Source: Mesostigma viride (taxonomy: Eukaryota; Streptophyta; Mesostigmatophyceae; Mesostigmatales; Mesostigmataceae). Taken from it: a DNA stretch of 37,500 nt. Below are positions 11,415-18,996 of the stretch, piece by piece. Position 1 is the stretch's first letter. Every line of letters starts with the position of its first letter. The stretch spans positions 7,187,235 to 7,224,734 of the forward strand of contig RPFO01000165.1 in the NCBI GenBank assembly GCA_009746045.1. Direction: 5' to 3'. The notes under the pieces were generated by a model. It was given only the letters and a program-made list of their open reading frames with translations. It made no database searches and was not told where the DNA came from. The position numbers were made by a program, and so were the translations under genes.

Positions 11415-11540
11415 TTTTTTAGATTAGCTTAGAGTTAGCTTAGTTAGGTTTCGTGGCTTCGCTCACGCCCACCCATCAGCATGCTAGCGAATACGTGCTA
11501 CATGATGTCCCAACGGAGTCATATTCTAATTTAATGCAAT
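11415..11540 (+). repeat. Transposase 3' flank ending in R1-type hairpin
   Basis: TTAG-rich sequence (GATTAGCTTAGAGTTAGC) leads to a CGTGGCTTCGCTCACGCCCA segment and then TACGTGCTACATGATGTCCC, AACGGAGTCATATTCTAATT (11491-11535). The region at 28290-28430 has the same order of motifs. It may mark the 3' end of a transcribed unit or an R1 copy. Confidence 0.4.
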
Positions 11541-11699
11541 TTACTGCCAGCACATGCTGTCCACAAGATCTCGTGATAATCCGGACCAATAAGTTGTGTG
11601 GGTGCAATAAGACCCATGTGAGCATATGATACTAAGGAGCGTGGGCAAGTGTTCTGATAATAGCCAGGACGTACATGCATGCACTGATTTACGAAAGTG

Positions 11700-12240
11700 A
11701 CCCAATTAATTAATGAATTAATTAAACTCGTGCTCCCGTTGGGCCGGGAGTCACGGAGCATTAACCCCAAGGTGTGGATGGAGGGATGGGTGCACGCAAT
11801 CCTATACCGGTGTAAGCTATCTATACAGGCAGGCCGACGCAAACAGTCGTATGGTATATCTATGGTGCTGGCGACCCTAGCGATCTAATTGTCTAGCATG
11901 CCTCCCATGTTTGCAAACACGCTCCTTCCCCAATGCAGCTAGGGGGGGGTAAGTCCTTGATGACCTGGGCCCTCTTGGCCTTGTCCTGACTTACTCAATA
12001 TCTCTGGCTTGGCCAGCATACCATTGACAATGAATGGAGCCTTAAGATGTTGCAGCCAGTTGGAAATCACCAACTGCCACAACGCCAGAAACTTGTGAAC
12101 ATTGCCAAAGTGCATTCAGCTAGCTCAATGCATGGCATGGGGTAGAAGTTGGCAAGGTTGGCGGTGAGGGTCCACGTCTTGGCCCTGCACGTAAGAACAG
12201 GGAGGCAGTGATACAAGGTAGGGTGCTAGCTCCCTCGTTG
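11700..12240 (-). mobile_element. Decayed LINE remnant (reverse transcriptase C-terminus plus 3' UTR)
   Basis: Plus-strand GATGACCTGGGCCCTCTTGG (11960-11979) and GGCGGTGAGGGTCCACGTCT (12159-12178) closely match 28480-28500 and 28850-28870 of the second LINE. The left part shares CTCGTGCTCCCGTTGGG and AGTCACGGAGCATTAACCCC with 577-857. The copy is internally deleted or rearranged (12000-12150 not recognised) and ends in a (TTAA)n-like tail at about 11703-11725. Confidence 0.6.
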
Positions 12241-12324
12241 TACGTGTACATGGATGAATTATAAAAAAAATAATAATAACTTATGTGTCTCGCCCCTGCC
12301 ATGAACGTGTGATTAATTAATTAG

Positions 12325-12445
12325 TAACATAACTCCGCTGGGAGAATATGTACCCCATAGCCCTGAGAAGGGGCATATGGCTTTTAATACACTCTGGGCT
12401 ACTTCCTGCAGGTGGGGGAATGTAAACTGCCACCTACTCGGGCAC
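12325..12445 (-). repeat. R1 repeat copy
   Basis: Plus-strand TAACATAACTCCGCTGGGAG, then CATAGCCCTGAGAAGGGGCA, TATGGCTTTTAATACACTCT and GGGCTACTTCCTGCAGGTGG. The same blocks in the same order are found at 16899-17025 and 18346-18450. A TTAATTAATTA tail lies on its left, so it is in minus orientation. Confidence 0.6.
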
Positions 12446-12517
12446 ACACCACATGCACGAGTAGCATATGTCCTTCCACTTAAGATGAATATGGGGTAAT
12501 CATACTGTACAGATGTA

Positions 12518-12671
12518 AGCAATCTTTCTACACACCTCATGGAGAAGTGGGTCTGTTGACTTGCGGACAAAGCACTTGGGCGACCTCCTGAACAGATCGT
12601 CCACCATGACGAAGAAAGCATAAACATCGTGCCCTGGCTGAGCTTGTAGCGTTCCCCTCAAGGCCTTTGCA
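12518..12671 (-). pseudogene. Partial duplicate of the kinase 3' region
   Basis: This segment is highly similar to 12797-12962 within the kinase gene: both contain GACAAAGCACTTGGGCGACC, TCGTCCACCATGAC and TTCCCCTCAAGGCCTTTGCA. Relative to the gene it has substitutions and a stop within the copied part. It corresponds to the C-lobe segment ...VYAFLVMVDDLFRRSPKCF. It lies just downstream of the kinase stop in the same orientation, so it is a local tandem duplication of a fragment. Confidence 0.75.
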
Positions 12672-12688
12672 CTTGGGATGCAACACGG

Positions 12689-13966
12689 TTACTGCTTGGG
12701 GTAAGCATCGGGCACGAATATGCGGGCTTTGTGGAACATGTCCGCCAGCCCGGCCATGTCAGGTAACACAATATCGTGCTTGTATTGTTGTCGAAAAGCA
12801 ATCTTCCTACACAGCTCCCACAGAACTGGGTCCGTTGCCTTGCGGACAAAGCACTTGGGCGACCTCCTGAACAGGTCGTCCACCATGACCAAGAAAGCAT
12901 AAACATCGTGCTCTGGCCGAGCTTGTATCGTTCCCCTCAAGGCCTTTGCACTTGGATGCAAGACCGTGGCCGGGTGCCACCGGGACTGCCCCGGCACACG
13001 CATGGGCGCCATCTCGTTCACTCTGGTTGCCTGGCCCAGGTCTCCAATGTAGATGGTTGGCTCCGCCGTGCCCTCCTCAACCTTGTACAAAAAGTTGTCA
13101 CACTTAAGATCGTTATGAATGATTCCAACCGAGTGCAAATTGGATAAAACTTTGGCGCACTTCGCCAAGATGGGAGGCGTGCGCACATCAAAGGGACGGT
13201 TGTATTCGGAGGCATCACGGGCAGCCTTCAAGTCACCCGTCACCATCTCCATGACTATGCCACCTACAGTCTCAACTGGGGCCCACAATCCTGCGACACG
13301 TGGACAGGTGCCCTCTCGACGCCCCGCAATGGTCATGAGAGCAGCTTCCCTGGCCACTCCAGCACTCAGATCCACAATTACCTGCTGTATGTGCACGAGG
13401 TTTGTGGCGCGCGGGATCTTTGCCACTTTCACGACCAGAGGATGGTCAAAGCCAGGTAAAGTGGACTTGACAAGGTGCACAGACCCAAAGAGGCCGGCGC
13501 CTAAGCGCTTCCCCAAACTCACGTGGGGGTACCGCATCAGGCCCCGCTCAACAATGTCCCGGGTTTCTGCACAGGTGGTCATCTCTGCCAGCCTGGCCTG
13601 CATTGCTTCCCACGCATTCGGTGTACCGCAGCAGGCGTCCGGACGCTTGGAAGCATCTTGTGCACGTGCAACGCCGGTATGTCCTTTGCTGTGCAATGCT
13701 TCCTTGGTGTGCACCGAATGGCATGCCCCGGTGGGTGCCAGCGGGGGATCTGGGATGGTAGCCAAACAAAGTGGCGACACGGCAACGTCGCGAGTCATCA
13801 CAGCGGGGTTGACGGGGCGAACTGCAGCACAGGCGGGGATAGCCGTGGGGCGGGCGACACTCGCAGCCCCGGGCACTGGCCGGAAAGCGTGCAACCCATC
13901 ACGCCCAGGCATTATGGTGCTTCGCACCGACGTTGTCTTGACGAATAGGGGGAGCGGCGTTGCCAC
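12689..13966 (-). CDS. Protein kinase carried by the transposon
   Basis: A eukaryotic-type Ser/Thr-like kinase of about 425 residues. The N-terminal 140 residues are low-complexity and unassigned. The kinase domain has a glycine loop LGAGLFGSVHLV (about 155-166), a VAIK-like lysine in VVKVAK (about 179), the catalytic loop as HNDLKCDNF (His about 284, Asp 286, so HND instead of HRD), the metal site as GDLGQA (DLG instead of DFG, Asp about 309) and DVYAFLVMVDDLF for helix F. All core catalytic residues are present, so activity is plausible. No APE motif is obvious. The first codon used is GTG at 13964-13966; an in-frame ATG lies 18 codons later. A separate overlapping frame starting at ATG 14093 encodes a very basic stretch (KQAKRKRQVAEAARRWRLKR) that could be joined by an intron or lesion I cannot resolve. 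The gene is convergent with the transposase inside the inner CACTA ends. Confidence 0.85.
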   Translation of the reverse strand: MATPLPLFVKTTSVRSTIMPGRDGLHAFRPVPGAASVARPTAIPACAAVRPVNPAVMTRDVAVSPLCLATIPDPPLAPTGACHSVHTKEALHSKGHTGVARAQDASKRPDACCGTPNAWEAMQARLAEMTTCAETRDIVERGLMRYPHVSLGKRLGAGLFGSVHLVKSTLPGFDHPLVVKVAKIPRATNLVHIQQVIVDLSAGVAREAALMTIAGRREGTCPRVAGLWAPVETVGGIVMEMVTGDLKAARDASEYNRPFDVRTPPILAKCAKVLSNLHSVGIIHNDLKCDNFLYKVEEGTAEPTIYIGDLGQATRVNEMAPMRVPGQSRWHPATVLHPSAKALRGTIQARPEHDVYAFLVMVDDLFRRSPKCFVRKATDPVLWELCRKIAFRQQYKHDIVLPDMAGLADMFHKARIFVPDAYPKQ

Positions 13967-14220
13967 CCTCCATCGCCTGACTACGTATGCATTGAGTCGT
14001 CAACTTCCTTTTCAACCTCCACCGGCGGGCCGCTTCGGCCACTTGCCGCTTTCTCTTGGCCTGTTTTTGCGCGATGTCAACGGGATTTTCCATGGTGGCT
14101 GTACTTTCGCTCGTAATTACGGGTGGTGCATTAAGCGCAGGCTTTCGACCTTCCCTTTCAACACCAAACTACTCCATCATCTTGTGTAACTTAGGGTCTT
14201 AGGGGCAGTGCAGCTTGTCT

Positions 14221-14344
14221 GGACGATGATTACTCTGATGACTACTCTGATGACTACTCTGATGATTACTCTGATGATTACTCTGATGATTACGCATGAT
14301 TACGCATGATTACGCATGATTACTCATGATTACGCATGATTACG
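14221..14344. repeat. Short tandem repeats GATGATTACTCT and CATGATTACG
   Basis: About five 12-bp units related to GATGATTACTCT are followed by 10-11-bp units of CATGATTACG, directly abutting the right palindromic array. Simple repeat; no further function seen. Confidence 0.85.
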
Positions 14345-15010
14345 CCGGTATTACATAGGAAGGAGTGACTATGTACTCCACCCTATGTACTCCAAGAGTA
14401 CATAGGGTGGCACACTATGTACTCCAAGAGTACATAGTCCGGAGTACATATGATCCGGGATTTCCGAATAGGGGACTGCCGACGCGGTGAGACACGCCCG
14501 TATTACATAGGAAGGAGTGACTATGTACTCCGGACTATGTACTCCAAGAGTACATAGTCCGGAGTGACTATGTACTCCAAGAGTACATAGTCCGGAGTAC
14601 ATATGATCCGGGATTTCCGAATAGGGGACTGCCGACGCGGTGAGACACGCCCGTATTACATAGGAAGGAGTGACTATGTACTCCGGACTATGTACTCCAA
14701 GAGTACATAGTCCGGAGTACATATGATCCGGGATTTCCGAATAGGGGACTGCCGACGCGGTGAGACACGCCCGTATTACATAGGAAGGAGTGACTATGTA
14801 CTCCGGACTATGTACTCCAAGAGTACATAGTCCGGAGTGACTATGTACTCCAAGAGTACATAGTCCGGAGTACATATGATCCGGGATTTCCGAATAGGGG
14901 ACTGCCGACGCGGTGAGACACGCCCTTATTACATAGGAAGGAGTGACTATGTAATCCACACTATGTACTCCAAGAGTACATAGTGTGGAGTACATAGTGC
15001 CTCCAATGCA
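14345..15010. repeat. Right palindromic array of the inner CACTA unit
   Basis: Four to five tandem units contain the palindrome TATGTACTCCAAGAGTACATA, then CCGGAGTACATATGATCCGG, GATTTCCGAATAGGGGACTG, CCGACGCGGTGAGACACGCC and CGTATTACATAGGAAGGAGT. Units differ in whether the palindrome is single or doubled. It is in inverted orientation to 5935-6256. The outermost part GAGTACATAGTG at 14988-14999 forms the inner terminus. The 244-codon minus-strand open frame across it is a translation of the repeat. Confidence 0.88.
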
Positions 15011-15130
15011 AGCAGGTATTCTCTGTTGGTTTTTAATAATAATAGTTGGATAAATCTTTATAGGGAGGGGGGGAAGCTGCCGGCGTAGCTTAACGTTGAT
15101 CACCGGCTGAGCGGCTGTGTTATTTCGCAG

Positions 15131-15492
15131 GACACACGGGTGTTTTCAACAGGAAAGACGCGAGGTATGGCTCGAAAGCCCAAGCATAATGGAGCCGCTT
15201 TGGCTGGCGGCAGCAAGGGAAAGGGTCCTATGAAGAAAACGCGCCCCAGTGGTCCTCCTGGCAGTAAGGGAAGTGCGTCGTGTGATCCCAATGACTCATC
15301 GATCCCAATGACGCCAGGCGCCAACGTTATTGTGGTGCCAGAGACAACCAGCGGTCACAGCCGGGACGTTCAGACTTCGGATCCTAACAAAACTATACTT
15401 TTAGACGAAGCTTGTCCCAAAAAGAATTGCTGCTGCGCTACTTGCAACGCTGACGTACATGTGAAGATCTGTTTGCACGGAATGACAAAAAG
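15131..15492 (+). CDS. Small Lys/Gly-rich exon with Cys cluster, unknown
   Basis: ATG at 15167 (MARKPKHNGAALAGGSKGKG) opens a 110-residue frame. It is basic at first and ends with ACPKKNCCCATCNADVHVKI, a Cys-rich segment that could start a zinc-binding domain. A TTTCGCAG acceptor precedes it at 15130, and AAAAAG|GTAAAC at 15493 is a good donor overlapping the stop, so it is probably one exon of a longer gene whose next exon I cannot find. It lies just outside the inner CACTA unit and inside the 22-kb element. Family not recognised. Confidence 0.45.
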
Positions 15493-15507
15493 GTAAACAC
15501 TTAATCC

Positions 15508-16332
<825 letters not shown>

Positions 16333-16375
16333 GAATACAACCCCAACTACGGTCACTGTCTCATGCTCATGCCTG

Positions 16376-16482
16376 TGCCCTAGCCTTTGTATAGCCATGC
16401 TGATCTTCCAGCCCATGCCAGGCCCTCCTTGAGCTCTGAGAGATCATGCTGGTGCAGGTGCCCTTGGTGCACCTACAGGAGG
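16376..16482 (+). repeat. Duplicated 100-bp segment, copy 1
   Basis: From GCCCTAGCCTTTGTATAGCC through GCACCTACAG. It is nearly identical to 18846-18952. Downstream of this copy is a reverse-oriented piece of R1 (about 16480-16543, TTTACATCCTACCCTTGCAG). These shared blocks occur in different orders at 16.3-17.0 and 18.3-18.95 kb. Confidence 0.75.
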
Positions 16483-16732
16483 TGTAGTTTACATCCTACC
16501 CTTGCAGGAAGTAGCCAATAATGTATTAAAAGCCATATGAAGTGAGACAGCTATGCCTGGACGCATGGCGATCCAACGCTGTGGAAGGACTAGGGTAGTT
16601 GTCTGAGAGGAAAGACGCGAAGGCCGCGTGGCTATCTCTAGGTAGACCTGCATTGGAAGCCATATGGCCCTTGTCAGGGATATGTGCTACATGTACTCCC
16701 TGCATGGCAACAGAGTAATGTTCATTCATTAA

Positions 16733-16790
16733 TCTGTCTTGCATATTGCATTAACTGAGACAATGGTGACATGTGTGCGGACCACAATAC
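16733..16790 (+). repeat. Shared block, copy 1 (TTGCATATTGCATTAACTGA)
   Basis: GTCTTGCATATTGCATTAAC through GGTGACATGTGTGC recurs at 18724-18768. Both copies are followed by sequence ending in a CAGAGAGTCACTCTCTG motif (about 16855 and 18817). Part of a dispersed noncoding repeat family. Confidence 0.65.
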
Positions 16791-16875
16791 AACAGTTGGG
16801 ACATGTCATGCTGGCAAGGATGATGCATGAAGAATGTAGCCCTGCGCTTCCTATGCAGAGAGTCACTCTCTGTCA

Positions 16876-17025
16876 TTGAATTGAATTGAATTGAATTGTA
16901 ACATAACTCCGTTGGGAGTATATGTAGCACATAGCCCTTGAGAGGGGGCATATGGCCTATCATACATCCTAAGCTACTTCCTGCAAGGGTGGGGATGTAA
17001 ACAACACTTGCTCGAGGTGCACCAA
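16876..17025 (-). repeat. R1 repeat copy with (TTGAA)n tail
   Basis: A (TTGAA)n tail at 16876-16897 is followed by TAACATAACTCCGTTGGGAG, ATGTAGCACATAGCCCTTGA and GGGGCATATGGCCTATCATA. It is the best-preserved R1 copy and shows the tail unit varies among copies (TTGAA, TTAA, AAATT), as expected if tails are added at each insertion. Confidence 0.65.
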
Positions 17026-17033
17026 GGCACCTG

Positions 17034-18064
17034 AGTTATTATAAATAGTGACGGAACCTTTTTGCCACTTGGCAATTAGGTCCGTCACTATTTATCCGGC
17101 GAAAACCACTCGCCGGCATCTATTCCGCGTTAAGTTCACGTGAACGTGGCGCGGAATTGATGCCGGCGAGTGGTTTTCGCCGGATGAATAGTGACGGACC
17201 TAATTGCCAAGTGGCAAAAAGGTTCCGCCACTATTTATAATAACTAAAACGTCGTAGTGTGGGGGCCGATATCTATCGTACCGCTAATGCCTACTGCAGT
17301 ACCGAATCTCGCCTTAACGATATTCCAACCGGGCATATTTTCCCTTCTGGCACTTTCGTTTGGCCTTCTGGTATCAATTCCTTCCGGTATTCGGAAATAC
17401 CCGTGTCACCACAGGGACTCGAACCCCCGACTTACGAGGTCTTAGTTATTATAAATAGTGACGGAACCTTTTTGCCACTTGGCAATTAGGTCCGTCACTA
17501 TTTATCCGGCGAAAACCACTCGCCGGCATCTATTCCGCGTTAAGTTCACGTGAACGTGGCGCGGAATTGATGCCGGCGAGTGGTTTTCGCCGGATAAATA
17601 GTGACGGACCTAATTGCCAAGTGGCAAAAAGGTTCCGTCACTATTTATAATAACTAAGACCTCGTAAGTCGGGGGTTCGAATCCCTGTGGTGACACGGGT
17701 ATTTCCGAATACCGGAAGGAATTGATACCAGAAGGCCAAACGAAAGTGCCAGAAGGGAAAATATGCCCGGTTGGAATATCGTTAAGGCGAGATTCGGTAC
17801 TGTAGTAGGCATTAGCGGTACGATAGATATCGGCCCCACACTACGACGTTTTAGTTATTATAAATAGTGACGGAACCTTTTTGCCACTTGGCAATCAGGT
17901 CCGTCACTATTTATCCGGCGAAAACCACTCGCCGGCATCAATTCCGCGCCACGTTCACGTGAACTTAACGCGGAATAGATGCCGGCGAGTGGTTTTCGCC
18001 GGATAAATAGTGACGGACCTAATTGCCAAGTGGCAAAAAGGTTCCGTCACTATTTATAATAACT
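17034..18064. mobile_element. 1,031-bp palindromic insertion with three fold-back units
   Basis: Structure A-U-A-U'-A. A is a 212-bp near-perfect palindrome (17034-17245, 17444-17655, 17853-18064) starting AGTTATTATAAATAGTGACG and centred on GTTCACGTGAAC. U (17246-17443) and U' (17656-17852) are inverted copies of one another. The whole insertion is therefore one palindrome centred near 17550. It is flanked by ACCTG at 17029-17033 and 18065-18069, a 5-bp target duplication. It codes for nothing evident. Confidence 0.9.
17665..17705 (+). other. tRNA-like 3' half with B box inside the palindrome
   Basis: CGGGGGTTCGAATCCCTGTG matches the T-arm / Pol III B box consensus GGTTCGANTCC with a G-rich stem and matching CCC side. 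The inverted copy is at about 17402-17440 on the minus strand. No convincing A box or full cloverleaf is seen, so this is a tRNA-derived fragment and not a tRNA gene. Confidence 0.55.
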
Positions 18065-18345
18065 ACCTGCACCCTCATGATGTATCGCGCTATGCCCACT
18101 TAAGGGGGAGCGTGGCATGTGGGGGAAGATCATCATGGCTATACAAGAGCTATGGCATGGCGTCTCAGCAGAGAGTTACTCCCTGCATGGGCACTGCATA
18201 ATTAAATAAAGCTAGGCATCATCTGGAGGGTGGCTCATCATAGGCACACATGTACATGACTAAAAAGGCTAGGCCTAGGCTGGTATAGTGCCTGTAGTAG
18301 GCGGGCATGTACACTCTCTGTCATGTTCCTCATTAATTAATTCAT

Positions 18346-18480
18346 TACATGACTCCATTGTGAGTACATGTGGCACATATCCCTGAAGCTGTGCATATGG
18401 CCTTTAATACATTCTGGGCTACTTCCTTGCGAGGGTAGGATGTAATGTCAGTTATAACTACACCTGCTCCAGGTGCATGA
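18346..18480 (-). repeat. R1 repeat copy
   Basis: TACATGACTCCATTGTGAGT, CATATCCCTGAAGCTGTGCA, TATGGCCTTTAATACATTCT and GGGCTACTTCC correspond block by block to the copies at 12325 and 16899. A TTAATTAATTCA tail precedes it on the left. Confidence 0.6.
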
Positions 18481-18483
18481 AGT

Positions 18484-18528
18484 GCACCACCACACCACCA
18501 CCACCACCACCACCACCACCACAACAAC

Positions 18529-18610
<82 letters not shown>

Positions 18611-18632
18611 ACAACAACAACAACAACACAAC

Positions 18633-18669
<37 letters not shown>

Positions 18670-18675
18670 ACAACA
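18484..18675. repeat. (CAC)n/(CAA)n microsatellite
   Basis: About 190 bp of CAC triplets passing into CAA triplets with a few slips. Poly-Gln, poly-Thr, poly-Asn, poly-Val and poly-Cys open frames are artefacts. Confidence 0.97.
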
Positions 18676-18723
18676 ACTACATGTACTCCCACAGTTATGT
18701 TCCTAATTTATTAATTAATTAAT

Positions 18724-18952
18724 GTGTCTTGCATATTGCATTAACTGAGACAATGGTGACATGTGTGCATTATCAGGATGATGCATTATCAGAATTTAGC
18801 CCAGCGCTGCGAATGCAGAGAGTCACTCTCTGATGAGAAGCCATGCCCTAGCCTTTGTATAGCCATGCTGATTTTCCACCCCATGCCAGGCCCCCCTTGA
18901 GCTCTGAGAGATCATGCTGGTGCAGGTGCCCTTGGTGCACCTACAGCTGTAG
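18724..18952 (+). repeat. Shared blocks, copy 2
   Basis: TGTCTTGCATATTGCATTAA (18724-18743) corresponds to 16733 onward, and CCCTAGCCTTTGTATAGCCA to CACCTACAG (18848-18952) corresponds to 16378-16482. The order of blocks is permuted relative to copy 1. Confidence 0.7.
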
Positions 18953-18996
18953 AGCAGGCTGCGTGGAAAGTGGGTGGGGCGTCTCGTGGGATAACC

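Larger units (their letters stand above)
5975..14999. mobile_element. Inner 9.0-kb CACTA unit carrying transposase and kinase
   Basis: It starts with CACTATGTACTC at 5975 and ends with the inverse GAGTACATAGTG at 14999. The inverted match extends outward for about 10 bp as TGCATTGGAG (5964-5973) and CTCCAATGCA (15001-15010), with one non-matching base on each side. Inverted arrays of the same palindromic repeat lie inside both ends. It encloses the transposase (+) and kinase (-) genes. No 3-bp target duplication is seen (AGA against CCT). It may be a nested transposon inserted in a palindrome, or an internal inverted structure of the larger element. Confidence 0.65.

Noticed and set aside
14369-15103. 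A 244-codon minus-strand protein with YSGLCTLGVHS repeats
   Set aside because: It is a translation of the palindromic array; the inverted array on the left gives no equivalent protein.
17246-17443. A tRNA gene in the palindrome
   Set aside because: Only the T-arm and part of the 3' half are present; no A box or acceptor pairing.
18345-18722. Poly-Gln, poly-Asn, poly-Val and poly-Cys proteins
   Set aside because: All come from the (CAC)n/(CAA)n microsatellite.
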